A DNA stretch of 64,000 bases from Burkholderiales bacterium (GCA_028379895.1 JAOEKQ010000006.1:1-64000); one strand, 5' to 3'. Numbered from the stretch's first letter, positions 17,648-26,451 are shown. Translations and numbers: made by a program. Notes: generated by a model not told the origin, from the sequence alone.

Positions 17648-18038
17648 ACCGCCTATACAACAGTCTCCAAGTCGAGGAACAGATTAACAAAGATATTACT
17701 GATATTAACAGCATTGACACACTTATAATGCACGCTAACCGAACGACGAAAAATAACGAGCAGCAAGAATGAGAATTATTGACACTTTCTAGATTGAAGA
17801 CACTATTTCTATTAGGTGATGGCTGTCTCAGAGTAGCTTCGGTGCAATTTCATTAAAATTATTATCACCACACAATGTGAAACTTACTTAACTTCGGACC
17901 AAAGATGTGTTGATTTTTAATAATTTCTAGAACGAAGGGATTTCATACAAATGAGTTTGTAATAAAAAGCTTTTCGATTTTCACTATTAACAAACAAACA
18001 CTGCCTATATTTAAATAGTTAATACGCTATGGTGGTTT
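17648..18038. other. Non-coding AT-rich region upstream of the 41-bp repeats
   Basis: About 390 bp. I find no credible gene, tRNA or strong terminator. A TTGACA and a TATAAT occur near 17714-17735 but too close together to form a promoter. It contains the upstream region of the FGE-fold gene (minus strand), whose promoter I cannot define. Confidence 0.5.
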
Positions 18039-18158
18039 TTTGCACCAAATGAACGCATGAAGTGGTTGACAACTAAAACTTTGCACCAAATGAACGCATG
18101 AAGTGGTTGACAACTAAAACTTTGCACCAAATCAATGCATAAAGGGTTGACAATTAGA
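18039..18158. repeat. Three tandem 41-bp direct repeats, each containing TTGACA
   Basis: Unit 1 (18039-18079) and unit 2 (18080-18120) are identical over 41 bp. Unit 3 (18121 to about 18158) is diverged and one base shorter. Each begins TTTGCACCAAAT and carries GGTTGACA about 28 bp in, so TTGACA recurs at 18066, 18107 and 18147. The units abut with no spacers. The third TTGACA is the only one with a reasonable -10 candidate after it (TAGAGT at 18168, 15-bp spacing), just before the hairpin-rich segment at 18182. The array could be duplicated promoter or operator DNA. Confidence 0.85.
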
Positions 18159-18181
18159 TGGTATGAGTAGAGTCTGGGTGT

Positions 18182-18265
18182 GTGTGGACCCGCTAGAAGT
18201 TATCAACTGGGACCAAGCAAATTGATAAGTTCTGCACTCTCACCGAAAGAGACGCGGGCCCACAC
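18182..18265. ncRNA. Candidate structured RNA (three-helix fold), strand uncertain
   Basis: 84 nt that fold, by eye, into an outer 12-position stem (18182-18193 with 18254-18265, 11 pairs), an inner 12-position stem (18195-18206 with 18222-18233, 11 pairs, 15-nt loop) and a short CUCU/AGAG hairpin (18237-18251). Together they form a closed three-way junction. The stems are GC-rich outside and AU-rich inside. On the + strand it is preceded by the 41-bp repeats with TTGACA and TAGAGT. On the minus strand a perfect TATAAT (18269-18274) sits right at its edge. It does not match tRNA, SRP RNA, 6S or tmRNA landmarks that I can recall. It could alternatively be a small inverted-repeat element. Confidence 0.45.
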
Positions 18266-18366
18266 CTTATTATAGTACCTGATCTAGGTTAAAACACAAC
18301 GTGAGATTTATACGAAAAACACTGCGATGCGTTTGAGACAAAATCATGCAGGTTAAGAGAGATTTT

Positions 18367-18409
18367 ATAAACAAAAAATGCCTACTAAAAGTAGGCATTT
18401 TTTGTTTAT
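18367..18409. terminator. Perfect 20-bp hairpin, probably bidirectional terminator
   Basis: Arms 18367-18386 and 18390-18409 are exact inverted repeats with a 3-nt loop. The core is GCCTACT/AGTAGGC flanked by A-run and T-run, giving a U-tract in either direction. It begins one base beyond the CCA end of the minus-strand tRNA, so it terminates the rpoD-tRNA transcript and would also stop any + strand transcript from the 18.1-18.3 kb region. Confidence 0.9.
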
Positions 18410-18410
18410 G

Positions 18411-18487
18411 TGGTGGGCCTGCTAGGACTTGAACCTAGGACCAAAGGATTATGAGTCCTCTGCTCTAACCAGCTGAGCTACAGGCCC
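18411..18487 (-). tRNA. tRNA with CAU anticodon, probably tRNA-Ile2 (lysidine type)
   Basis: 77 nt including an encoded CCA. The cloverleaf closes: acceptor GGGCCTG/CAGGCCC, D-stem GCTC/GAGC, anticodon loop CTCATAA in stem GAGGA/TCCTT, T-stem CTAGG/CCTAG with TTCAAGT. The anticodon CAU could be Met or Ile2. The AGAGCAG before the anticodon stem and the UGGUC variable loop look like E. coli Ile2 (ileX) rather than elongator Met. ileX also lies near rpoD in E. coli. It starts 27 bp after the rpoD stop on the same strand and is followed at once by the hairpin terminator, so it may be co-transcribed with rpoD. Confidence 0.9.
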
Positions 18488-18514
18488 ATTTTAACTTTAC
18501 GAAAATTCCATCTT

Positions 18515-20440
18515 CTACGATCCACCACCATCGCTATCAATAAAACTCTTTAATCGCTCTGAGCGGGAGGGATGACGAAGCTTACGCAGCGCCTTCGCTT
18601 CGATTTGCCTAATTCTCTCACGAGTCACATCAAACTGCTTTCCGACATCCTCCAAGGTATGGTCAGTTGACATCTCGATACCAAAACGCATTCGTAGCAC
18701 CTTAGCTTCTCGCGAAGTGAGAGTATCAAGCACCTCTGATGTTGCATCTTGAAGACTCGTATAGACCGCTGCATCTACTGGCGCCATTGTTCCCGTATCT
18801 TCTATAAAATCTCCTAAATGCGAATCCTCATCATCCCCTATGGGAGTCTCCATAGAAATCGGCTCCTTAGATATCTTGAGGATTTTTCTGATTTTATCCT
18901 CTGGCATCTCCATTTTCTCCGCAAGAGTAGCTGGATCTGGCTCCAAACCAGTCTCCTGGAGAATTTGTCTTGAAATTCGGTTCATTTTATTGATAGTTTC
19001 AATCATGTGAACGGGAATTCGAATCGTGCGCGCCTGATCTGCGATGGAGCGTGTAATCGCCTGTCGAATCCACCATGTTGCATAAGTAGAAAATTTGTAT
19101 CCGCGCCGGTACTCAAATTTGTCTACAGCTTTCATTAACCCAATATTTCCCTCTTGGATCAAATCAAGAAACTGTAATCCACGATTAGTATATTTTTTTG
19201 CAATCGAAATAACCAACCTCAAATTGGCCTCAGTCATTTCTCGTTTTGCGCGCCGCGCCTTGGCCTCTCCCATAGACATCTTTTTATTAATCTCTTTGAT
19301 TTCAACCAAGGGGATCCCGACATAAACCTGAATGTTTGCCAGATTTCTTTGACACTCTAAAATATCAGGCGCCAACCGAAGCAAGGTTTCGACGTAAGGT
19401 TTACGTACCTCCACCTCTCGCTCCACCCACTCGGGGTCTACTTCATGACCTTTAAACGTTTTAATGAAGCGAGTCTTTGGCATACCTGCTTTGTCAACCG
19501 CCAAATCCATAACGTTACGTTCGTGCCTGCGCACCTCACCAACTAAACTGCGCACAGAATCGCACATACTTTCGATATGCTTAGCCGCAAATCGAATATA
19601 CAAAAGCTCCTCTGATATGGCCGCTTGATGTTTAATATATGCGGCAGAGTTTACTCCGCCGCGTGCAAGTGCACGCAGCATTTTAGTATACAAGCCTTTA
19701 ACTCGAGCTAAGCGTTCCAGAGACCCGACACGAAGCGTCTCTAAATTTGCCGCCTGCAAAGCAGCTTGCGCCTCCTCATCGTCTTCGTCAATATCATCAT
19801 AATTTGACGAATTCGCATTACTCGTTTCCTGCTCTTCATCGTCCGCAGCGTTAGGATCAATTAATCCATCAATTACATCATCGACCTTAACCTCATTGTT
19901 TTCAATTTTTTCTGAAAGTTCTATTAATTCCGCGATCGTCATCGGGCACGCTGAGATCGCTTGGACCATGTGCTTAAGGCCCTCCTCGATTCGCTTCGCG
20001 ATTTCAATTTCACCCTCACGAGTCAAGAGCTCTACCGTACCCATCTCACGCATGTACATTCGCACAGGATCAGTCGTTCGTCCGAATTCAGAATCAACCG
20101 TAGACAAAGCCTGCTCCGCTTCCTCGACCGCAGCTTCATCTGCTACCGGCGGAGCGTTTTCATTTAACAATAAAGCTTCGCTATCGGGGGCCTCATCATA
20201 TACTCTGATGCCCATATCACCGATCATACTCACAATTGTTTCGAGTTGATCCGATTGCAACATATCGTCTGGAAGATGGTCGTTTATTTCAGCGTAGGTG
20301 AGGAATCCACGTTCCTTACCTTGGACGATTAGACCTTTTAGCCGCGTGCGCCGAATTTCAGGATCTATTGGCTGCTGCCCTACAGCTTGTTTATCTTTTT
20401 TCTTTCTACCTCTTTTTTTTGACAGGGAGCCGCTCACCAT
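18515..20440 (-). CDS. rpoD: RNA polymerase primary sigma factor RpoD (sigma70)
   Basis: 641 aa, the size of proteobacterial housekeeping sigma. Region 1.1 (about 25-90, [18 protein letters not shown]) follows a basic N-terminus. Region 1.2 holds [22 protein letters not shown]. There is an acidic non-conserved insert with an Asp/Glu-rich stretch near 200-230. Region 2 reads [31 protein letters not shown]-type core and [15 protein letters not shown]. Region 4.2 ends with the [20 protein letters not shown] helix-turn-helix. Last protein gene of the rpsU-yqeY-dnaG-rpoD macromolecular synthesis cluster; a CAU tRNA follows directly. Start chosen at [15 protein letters not shown], typical of this family's basic leader. 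Confidence 0.98.
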   Translation of the reverse strand: MVSGSLSKKRGRKKKDKQAVGQQPIDPEIRRTRLKGLIVQGKERGFLTYAEINDHLPDDMLQSDQLETIVSMIGDMGIRVYDEAPDSEALLLNENAPPVADEAAVEEAEQALSTVDSEFGRTTDPVRMYMREMGTVELLTREGEIEIAKRIEEGLKHMVQAISACPMTIAELIELSEKIENNEVKVDDVIDGLIDPNAADDEEQETSNANSSNYDDIDEDDEEAQAALQAANLETLRVGSLERLARVKGLYTKMLRALARGGVNSAAYIKHQAAISEELLYIRFAAKHIESMCDSVRSLVGEVRRHERNVMDLAVDKAGMPKTRFIKTFKGHEVDPEWVEREVEVRKPYVETLLRLAPDILECQRNLANIQVYVGIPLVEIKEINKKMSMGEAKARRAKREMTEANLRLVISIAKKYTNRGLQFLDLIQEGNIGLMKAVDKFEYRRGYKFSTYATWWIRQAITRSIADQARTIRIPVHMIETINKMNRISRQILQETGLEPDPATLAEKMEMPEDKIRKILKISKEPISMETPIGDDEDSHLGDFIEDTGTMAPVDAAVYTSLQDATSEVLDTLTSREAKVLRMRFGIEMSTDHTLEDVGKQFDVTRERIRQIEAKALRKLRHPSRSERLKSFIDSDGGGS

Positions 20441-20540
20441 AAAGTATAGCCTCTAATTAACATTCGTGGGTAGGTCTAACGAGCGTATGTCTGGTTAATA
20501 CGTCGTATACAACCGTCGATTATATCGCGTTTTCATTAAT

Positions 20541-22337
20541 TCAGTCTGCTTTTTGATCTGTTATTGGGCCCATGAGGCTTCGATATCGCGCCTTATCTTC
20601 CTCGGACAAACTAGAAAGCGATGTTTTTGATAAGAGTTCCTTTTGTAAGTTCAACCGGGAAAGACGGTTTAACTGCTCCCAGGCTTGTTCGTATTCGGTT
20701 TTTACGCTCTCTATTTCCACCTTATCTTCTTGGTAACGTATATTAGCTAACTCAACAGCCCTGACAACGGGGACCTCAAAAATTGTGCCTTTAACACGAG
20801 CTACAATCTGGAGCTGCTTTAATCCAGCTCCAACAAGTCCTAGTATTTCTGCCAGCACATCGAATTGTGAAGGAGAAAAAACATTCTCTAAATTAGGACG
20901 TAATTCGTCTAAGTACTTACCATCGTCATCTCTCATCACTGATGGAAAAACGATAATTATTTCAAGTAGGTGCTGAAGCACAGAAGGTGCTGAGGTCGCA
21001 CGCGAAGGGGCAGTATACTCTCCAACGGTGCCAGAACTTCTGCGAAATGATTTAGACGTTTTTAGCTCATCCTCCAAACCTAAATCACCACTAGACAATC
21101 CGGTCAATCCTAAAACTCGTTCGGTCAACAATTTCCTCATCATGGGTGCTTTAACTTGCGTCACCAGGGGCTTAAAGAGTGACGCCAGCTTTGATTTAGC
21201 CTCCACCGAGTCCAAATCACCCGACTGACGGGTTAATTCATTAATTAAAACATCCGACATCGGCGTCGCAGCTAGAATATTCTCTTCAAAAACTTCACGG
21301 CCATGTATTCGAACAAAACTATCCGGGTCCTCTCCATCCGGCAAGAATAGAAACGATATTTTCCCTCCATCTTCGATTTGACTAAGACTACTCTCCAGGG
21401 CTCTAAATGCAGCCTTGCGCCCGGCCGAATCACCATCAAAACAAAATATTAGATCTGACGACTGTTTAAGCAAGCGACTGACCTGAGATTCGGTAACCGC
21501 CGTGCCTAAAGTTGCGACGGCATAAGTTATCCCGCTTTGGTGTAGGGCAACCACATCCATATATCCCTCTACAACTAATATTCGCCCTACTTGTCGAATG
21601 GTATTCCGAGACTCCCAGAAGCCATAAACTTCCTTACCTTTATGAAAGAGAGGAGTTTCAGGAGAATTTAAATATTTCGGCTCACCTTTATCAATTACAC
21701 GTCCACCGAAAGCAATAACACGCCCTCTAAAATCCCTGATCGGAAAAATAATTCTTCCTCGGAAACGGTCATAACGTCGGCCATCTTTATCATTGATCAA
21801 ACCCACATCTAGTAACGATTGCGATTCATCATAATCATTGAATTCTTCGTTCAACCCCTGCCAATCATCTGATGCGTAACCAACTAAAAATTTGGCGGCC
21901 ACGTTCCCATCAATACCTCTGCCTTTAAGATAACTAATAGCATTAGGAGCATCTTTGAGTTGACGTTTGTAATGGCTGGCAGCCCGACTATTTGTCAAAA
22001 AATAATCTTTAAAATCCTTTTGTTTCTCAGCCCTATCATTACGTTGATCTCGGGGCACCTCAATACCGACGCGGGCGGCAAGGTTTTCAATTGCATCAAT
22101 GAATCCTAGACCTTGATATTCCATCAGAAAGGATATTGCCGAGCCATGCGCACCACATCCAAAACAATGATAAAACTGCTTTTGCTGACTCACTGTAAAC
22201 GAAGGTGTTTTTTCTTCATGAAAGGGACAACACGCAGATAGATTAGCTCCGCTTCGCTTAAGAGGAACAAATTTTTCTATAACGTCAACGATGTCAACGC
22301 GATTTAGAAGTTCATCAATAAAAGTTTGCGGGATCAT
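20541..22337 (-). CDS. dnaG: DNA primase DnaG
   Basis: 598 aa from the ATG reading MIPQTFI; an in-frame TTG three codons upstream exists but MIPQ is the family start. The CHC2 zinc-binding domain has C37, H40, C58 and C61. The catalytic core and TOPRIM domain show LVVEGYMDVVAL and FCFDGDSAGRKAA. The C-terminal part (about 430-598) is weakly conserved, as usual for the helicase-interacting region. It makes RNA primers at the replication fork. It lies between yqeY (113 bp upstream) and rpoD (100 bp downstream), the conserved order. Confidence 0.97.
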   Translation of the reverse strand: MIPQTFIDELLNRVDIVDVIEKFVPLKRSGANLSACCPFHEEKTPSFTVSQQKQFYHCFGCGAHGSAISFLMEYQGLGFIDAIENLAARVGIEVPRDQRNDRAEKQKDFKDYFLTNSRAASHYKRQLKDAPNAISYLKGRGIDGNVAAKFLVGYASDDWQGLNEEFNDYDESQSLLDVGLINDKDGRRYDRFRGRIIFPIRDFRGRVIAFGGRVIDKGEPKYLNSPETPLFHKGKEVYGFWESRNTIRQVGRILVVEGYMDVVALHQSGITYAVATLGTAVTESQVSRLLKQSSDLIFCFDGDSAGRKAAFRALESSLSQIEDGGKISFLFLPDGEDPDSFVRIHGREVFEENILAATPMSDVLINELTRQSGDLDSVEAKSKLASLFKPLVTQVKAPMMRKLLTERVLGLTGLSSGDLGLEDELKTSKSFRRSSGTVGEYTAPSRATSAPSVLQHLLEIIIVFPSVMRDDDGKYLDELRPNLENVFSPSQFDVLAEILGLVGAGLKQLQIVARVKGTIFEVPVVRAVELANIRYQEDKVEIESVKTEYEQAWEQLNRLSRLNLQKELLSKTSLSSLSEEDKARYRSLMGPITDQKAD

Positions 22338-22450
22338 TGGACCCAAATTATCACGTTATTATCGGACTTAAATGCGTTCTGCGCTGCGTCATAGAAAGCA
22401 ATACTCTAATTAAGAGATTATTCCGCAAGTTCAGATTTCTATCTATCGAG

Positions 22451-22894
22451 CTATAAAAGTGCTTCTTTAACGATTCCTGAAATCGAGGAGAAGTCTGCTT
22501 TACCCAATAATTCGATCTTCAATAAAGCCATGACTTTACCCATGTCCCTGGGTCCCTGAGCGTTCGTTGTCTCAATTGCTCTTGTGACGGCCTCCCTTAT
22601 CTCAACCTCATCCAACTGCTTGGGCATATAAGTAATCAAGATATCAAGCTCCGCTTGCTCCTTGTCAGCAAGTTCCTTCCTATCGGCGTCCAGAAATATA
22701 CGTATAGACTCTCTACGCTGCTTAATCATTTTTTCTATTATCGAAAGCACATCTGTTTCGCTCAAATCAAGCCGGCTATCGATTTCTCGTTGTTTCAAAG
22801 CAGCCAGAAGTAACCGCAGAGTAGATAGTTGGACTTCGCTTCGAGCTTTCATCGCGCTGCGCATATCCTGCTCAATTTGCGATTTTAAACTCAT
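22451..22894 (-). CDS. yqeY: GatB/YqeY domain protein
   Basis: 147 aa, full length for the family: MSLKSQIEQDMRSAMKAR, LRLLLAALKQREID, EQAELDILITYMPKQL and GKVMALLK are typical. The fold resembles the tRNA-binding tail domain of GatB. Its cellular role is unsettled; a link to tRNA-dependent amidotransfer has been proposed. A good Shine-Dalgarno (AAGGAG) precedes the ATG. It sits between rpsU and dnaG, an arrangement common in beta- and alpha-proteobacteria. Confidence 0.92.
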   Translation of the reverse strand: MSLKSQIEQDMRSAMKARSEVQLSTLRLLLAALKQREIDSRLDLSETDVLSIIEKMIKQRRESIRIFLDADRKELADKEQAELDILITYMPKQLDEVEIREAVTRAIETTNAQGPRDMGKVMALLKIELLGKADFSSISGIVKEALL

Positions 22895-22965
22895 TCGACT
22901 CTCTCCTTAAATTCGACCACATGGCCTTAAGCTTAGCAAAAAGGGATTAATTAATCATACGATAC

Positions 22966-23006
22966 TAAAAAATAAAAAACGGTGTTCGCTGAGCGATACA
23001 CCGTTT
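22966..23006 (-). terminator. Intrinsic terminator/attenuator between rpsU and yqeY
   Basis: Arms AAACGGTGT (22977-22985) and ACACCGTTT (22998-23006) with an additional inner TCGCT/AGCGA pairing, followed on the minus strand by a T-rich run. It lies 29 bp past the rpsU stop. As in other macromolecular synthesis operons, it would let ribosomal protein S21 be made in excess over primase and sigma. Confidence 0.88.
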
Positions 23007-23034
23007 CAAAACAACTCCAATGATTCAGAAAAGA

Positions 23035-23247
23035 TCAGTACATTTTTGCAGGCAACATTTGGCTACGGATTCTTTTATGGTGCCGTTTAACCGCCGCGGC
23101 GTGCTTTCGCTTTCGCTCGGATGTAGGCTTCTCATAAAATTCCCGTGCTCGTAGCTCAGTAAGCAACCCGGTTTTCTCCACTGTTCTTTTAAACCGTCTC
23201 ATCGCCACTTCAAATGGCTCATTCTCTTTTAGTCGTACAATTGGCAT
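23035..23247 (-). CDS. rpsU: 30S ribosomal protein S21
   Basis: 70 aa, standard length. [48 protein letters not shown]-type sequence is unmistakable, with the basic C-terminus [11 protein letters not shown]21 helps initiation by binding near the 3' end of 16S rRNA. First gene of the rpsU-yqeY-dnaG-rpoD cluster, separated from yqeY by a hairpin terminator and divergent from tsaD. Confidence 0.98.
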   Translation of the reverse strand: MPIVRLKENEPFEVAMRRFKRTVEKTGLLTELRAREFYEKPTSERKRKHAAAVKRHHKRIRSQMLPAKMY

Positions 23248-23299
23248 AAATATTTTTTAAATCTGTATAGTTACGCGACGTTTCGCGCGAAAGGGCGAG

Positions 23300-23329
23300 A
23301 GTCTAACAAATTTTCCCCCCAATATGCAA
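23300..23329 (-). promoter_or_regulatory. Candidate sigma70 promoter of rpsU
   Basis: TTGCAT (23324-23329) and TAGACT (23300-23305) with an 18-bp spacer on the minus strand, about 53 bp before the rpsU ATG. Each hexamer has four matches to consensus. It lies within the rpsU/tsaD divergent region. Confidence 0.4.
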
Positions 23330-23353
23330 ATAATCAGGAATTAGGACACCCCG

Positions 23354-24385
23354 TTGACAAAAAAATCAAAACTAGTCTTGGGAATCGAGACATCCTGTGA
23401 TGAGACCGGTGTCGCATTATATGACACCATGGAAGGTTTAAAGGGCCACAAGTTATATTCGCAAGTTAAACTGCATGCCAGATATGGTGGCGTTGTCCCC
23501 GAGTTGGCCTCAAGAGACCACGTCAAAAAGTTACTCCCACTGGTTAGGGATCTATTAGACGAGACCAGAACAGATATTAATACAATAGATTCAATAGCAT
23601 ACACCAAGGGCCCAGGACTCTCTGGAGCTTTGCTCGTTGGCGCTACGGTAGCGAACGCTTTAGGTTACTCCATAAAAAAACCAGTGATCGGCGTTCACCA
23701 TCTCGAGGCTCATTTATTATCCCCACTTCTGAGTAATCCAAACTTAAACTTTCCATTTATTGCTCTTTTGGTTTCCGGAGGACACACCCAACTCATCCAG
23801 GTCAAAGATATCGGACAATATCGACTCTTGGGAGATACACGGGACGATGCAGCAGGCGAAGCTTTTGATAAAACCGCTAAACTTTTAGGCTTACCCTACC
23901 CAGGCGGCGCTCTCCTGTCCAAACTTGCCCAAGATGGTGACACCACAAAATATCCCTTACCCAAGCCGATGATTAAGAGTGGCGATTTAGACTTCAGTTT
24001 TAGCGGTCTAAAAACTGCGGTCGCACATTTAGTTCAAAAATTAGATATTGAACAAGTTATGGCATCCAAAACTTTGAAAGCAGATATCGCAGCAAGCTTT
24101 CAAGATTCAGTCACCGAGGTGCTTACAGAAAAGTGCTTCTGCGCCCTCCGTTTAGAGGGCGCTACAGCACTGGTAATAGCTGGGGGCGTAGGCGCTAACA
24201 CCGAGTTGCGTCGAAAAATAAACGAAAGAGCAAAAAAAATAAACGTTGCGACGTACTACCCACCATTCGAGTTCTGCACGGATAACGGAGCAATGGTTGC
24301 ATTGGTTGGCGCACTCAAAAATAGCGAAGCCGTTTACGGAGCAAATCCGTTTGATATCAAACCCAGGTGGCTGCTTAGCGGCTAA
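23354..24385 (+). CDS. tsaD: tRNA N6-threonylcarbamoyladenosine transferase TsaD
   Basis: 343 aa. Transfers the threonylcarbamoyl group to A37 of ANN-decoding tRNAs, with TsaB and TsaE. ASKHA-fold features: LGIETSCDETGVALYD at the N-terminus, the metal-binding HLEAH (116-120), SGGHTQLI, DDAAGEAFDKTAKLLGL, FSFSGLKTA and the C-terminal FCTDNGAMVA. The start codon is TTG, preceded by AGGA with 7 bp spacing; no in-frame ATG fits the conserved N-terminus. Divergent from rpsU, the usual neighbour. Confidence 0.97.
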   Translation: MTKKSKLVLGIETSCDETGVALYDTMEGLKGHKLYSQVKLHARYGGVVPELASRDHVKKLLPLVRDLLDETRTDINTIDSIAYTKGPGLSGALLVGATVANALGYSIKKPVIGVHHLEAHLLSPLLSNPNLNFPFIALLVSGGHTQLIQVKDIGQYRLLGDTRDDAAGEAFDKTAKLLGLPYPGGALLSKLAQDGDTTKYPLPKPMIKSGDLDFSFSGLKTAVAHLVQKLDIEQVMASKTLKADIAASFQDSVTEVLTEKCFCALRLEGATALVIAGGVGANTELRRKINERAKKINVATYYPPFEFCTDNGAMVALVGALKNSEAVYGANPFDIKPRWLLSG

Positions 24386-24421
24386 ATAGAACATTCTCGA
24401 CGTTCTTACCTCAAAAAATTT

Positions 24422-25060
24422 TCAACTAATTGTTGTGTTTTTTTTTCCAATTTTTGACTCAGCACCATTCAGCAAGTTAATGATATTTTTTTTGTGCCTC
24501 AGCAACAAGACAACACCCACCACAGACACCAGATAAGTCAGCTCCAATTGTTGTGTAAACCAGAAGACAACAAACGGCGCTGCAAATGAAGCGAAGATCG
24601 CGGCTAAAGACGAGTATCGAGATACAAGCGAGACCGCCAACCAGATCAAGAGTATTGAAAAACCAACCAGCACATTTACAGCCAACAATCCGCCGGCAGC
24701 AGTCGCCACGCCTTTCCCTCCTTTAAACCCATGGAACACAGGAAACACGTGCCCCAAGAGCACGCCGAGTAGCGCTAATCCGATCGCTACCGGTGTATGT
24801 GCCGACAAAATTGTACTTGGGATAAGACCTAAAGGTAAAAACTCGACAGCTAGAAAGCCTTTCACCATATCCCCTGACAAAGTAAAAAGAGCTGCTATTT
24901 TGTTTCCCGTTCTGAGGACATTTGTTGCGCCCGGGTTCTCGGAACCATAGCTGTAGGGACTAGGTAACGACATCGCCTTGCTGACAACCACAGCAAAAGA
25001 AACCGACCCTACCAGGTAACTCGCAATAACCAAACCAACCATATAAATTTCAATCGACAC
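24422..25060 (-). CDS. plsY: Acyl-phosphate glycerol-3-phosphate acyltransferase PlsY
   Basis: 212 aa from a GTG that has AGGGG 8 bp upstream, located inside the end of xerD; the N-terminus then reads MSIEIYMVGLVIASYLVGSVSF, aligning with E. coli PlsY. An ATG six codons further in is the alternative. Multi-pass inner-membrane protein; family motifs GSENPGATNVLR, GHVFPVFHGFKGGKGVATAAGG and the C-terminal basic LLRHKKNI are present. It makes lysophosphatidic acid from acyl-phosphate. It starts 4 bp after the xerD stop, so it is probably co-expressed, and is convergent with tsaD. Confidence 0.93.
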   Translation of the reverse strand: MSIEIYMVGLVIASYLVGSVSFAVVVSKAMSLPSPYSYGSENPGATNVLRTGNKIAALFTLSGDMVKGFLAVEFLPLGLIPSTILSAHTPVAIGLALLGVLLGHVFPVFHGFKGGKGVATAAGGLLAVNVLVGFSILLIWLAVSLVSRYSSLAAIFASFAAPFVVFWFTQQLELTYLVSVVGVVLLLRHKKNIINLLNGAESKIGKKNTTIS

Positions 25061-25064
25061 GAAT

Positions 25065-25997
25065 TTAGCCCCTAGGATGATGTTGTTGGTGTATATTTTT
25101 GAGTCTCTCACGCGCAACATGGGTATAAATTTGTGTCGTCGACACATCCGAATGACCCAACAGAAGTTGGACAGATCGCAAGTCAGCGCCATGATTTAAC
25201 AAGTGCGTTGCGAAAGCATGCCTCAACGTATGGGGTGACACTTGTTTTTTGATACCAGAAATAAGAACATATTTTTGAATTAGATTCCAAAAAGCTTGAC
25301 GCGACATAGAGGACCCTCGGTTCGTTACAAACACAGCATCAGACAGCCGCCCGGATAATAGCCCTGGACGTCCTTCTTGTAAGTAACGAACTACCCAGTC
25401 AACCGCCTCCTCACCTAGCGGTAGAACACGCTCCTTAGCTCCCTTTCCTAAAACTCTCACAACGCCATCCGATAGGTTGAGTTGATTGAGCTTTAAAGGC
25501 ACTAATTCCGATACTCGAAGACCACTGCTATAAAGCGTTTCAAGCATTGATCGGTCCCTCAAACCAATAAGCGTATGAGTTTCTGGCGATTCAATTAAAC
25601 GAGCAACTTCGTCTTCAATCAATACTGAAGGTAAACCCTTCGTTATTTTAGGTGCCTCAACATTTAAAGTAGGATCAACCCTTAGCTTTCCCTCTCTCAA
25701 TAAAAATTGATAAAAACGCTTTAAAACAGATAAGCATCTTGCAGTAGTCCTTGGTTTTTTACCGCAATCAAAACAATATGCGAGATACCCTAATATATGT
25801 TCGTGTGTGACCTTCAATAAACACAAGGCATCTTGTGTTTCTCTCAGCCATACAGAGAATAAATGCAAGTCTCTTCGATAGCTATCCAACGTATTTTTCG
25901 ATAGCCCATCCTCTAACCATAAAGAGTCGGAGAAATAGTCAACCATTTTGACGCTGTCGTTAGGTTCCATGAACTTAATTTGTTTAATTGGCCTCAT
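25065..25997 (-). CDS. xerD: Site-specific tyrosine recombinase XerD
   Basis: 310 aa. Catalytic residues of the tyrosine recombinase family are visible: R161 (SSGLRVSE), the beta-hairpin Lys (GKGAKER, about 185-188), H256 and R259 (HTLRH), H282 (LLGHSD) and Y291 (IYTHV). The N-terminal SAM-like domain FSDSLWLEDGLSKNTLDSYRRDL is XerD-type rather than XerC-type. It resolves chromosome dimers at dif together with XerC. The first Met overlaps the ogt stop by 14 bp; a Met at residue 10 (MEPND) is an alternative start. XerC and dif are not in the window. Confidence 0.93.
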   Translation of the reverse strand: MRPIKQIKFMEPNDSVKMVDYFSDSLWLEDGLSKNTLDSYRRDLHLFSVWLRETQDALCLLKVTHEHILGYLAYCFDCGKKPRTTARCLSVLKRFYQFLLREGKLRVDPTLNVEAPKITKGLPSVLIEDEVARLIESPETHTLIGLRDRSMLETLYSSGLRVSELVPLKLNQLNLSDGVVRVLGKGAKERVLPLGEEAVDWVVRYLQEGRPGLLSGRLSDAVFVTNRGSSMSRQAFWNLIQKYVLISGIKKQVSPHTLRHAFATHLLNHGADLRSVQLLLGHSDVSTTQIYTHVARERLKNIHQQHHPRG

Positions 25998-26451
25998 GAT
26001 GGAGTAGCCACCATTTTACCTTTAACGAAAAACCAGCGGATGCATGCATATATCCTCCGAGACCTGATCGAGCTACTATACGATGGCATGGTATGAGAAG
26101 TGGCAGACGATTATCGCCACATGCACCGCCTACCGCTCTGGCAGATGAGCTCGTAAAAATAGCGATTTCACCATACGTTCTAGTTTCTCTTACTGGAATC
26201 TTTAAAATTTCGCTCCATACCCGCTTCCGGTAGCTACTACCCTGAATATCAACGGGTAGATCAAACTTAAAATTTGGATTTTTTAAATATGTCTTGATTT
26301 GCTCTCGAGCTTCTACAGCCAACCTATTCAATCGATTGGTAGAAGGTGTTTTACAGGCAACCAGTTCGACCTCCGTAACAAAATCAACCGAAGACGAAAC
26401 ACGGACATATCCGAAAGGAGCTGAAATACAAGTCTGGCAGATGGATACCAA
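25984..26451 (-). CDS. ogt: Methylated-DNA-[protein]-cysteine S-methyltransferase
   Basis: 155 aa. Suicide repair of O6-alkylguanine by transfer to Cys. The active-site motif IPCHRIV carries C122, preceded by RAVGGACGDN, where most relatives read RAVGxANGxN; the wing segment GLGGYMHASAGFSLK follows. The N-terminal domain is short, as in Ogt/MGT forms without an Ada part. It is the first gene of a small ogt-xerD-plsY unit on the minus strand, preceded by the rplS terminator. Confidence 0.93.
   Translation of the reverse strand: MVSICQTCISAPFGYVRVSSSVDFVTEVELVACKTPSTNRLNRLAVEAREQIKTYLKNPNFKFDLPVDIQGSSYRKRVWSEILKIPVRETRTYGEIAIFTSSSARAVGGACGDNRLPLLIPCHRIVARSGLGGYMHASAGFSLKVKWWLLHHEAN

Noticed and set aside
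18031-18056. Sigma54 (-24/-12) promoter, TGG...TTGCA
   Set aside because: The GG-to-GC distance is one base short of the invariant spacing, and the flanking consensus bases are missing.
18041-18140. NtrC operator (TGCACCA-N3-TGGTGCA)
   Set aside because: Left half-sites are good but right half-sites match at only 3-4 of 7 positions; kept only as a remark in the repeat finding.
18039-18158. CRISPR array
   Set aside because: Repeat units abut with no unique spacers, only three copies, and no cas genes are in the window.
18182-18265. 6S RNA, SRP RNA or tRNA-like RNA
   Set aside because: Too short and lacks the 6S central bubble, no GGAAG/AGCAG SRP loop, and no T-arm or D-arm consensus.
24386-24421. 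Terminator between convergent tsaD and plsY
   Set aside because: Only a 5-bp stem (AGAAC/GTTCT) and no T-run directly after it.
25061-25192. N-terminal extension of plsY overlapping xerD
   Set aside because: The extra residues come from the xerD coding region; AGGGG followed by GTG at 25060 gives the family-typical start.
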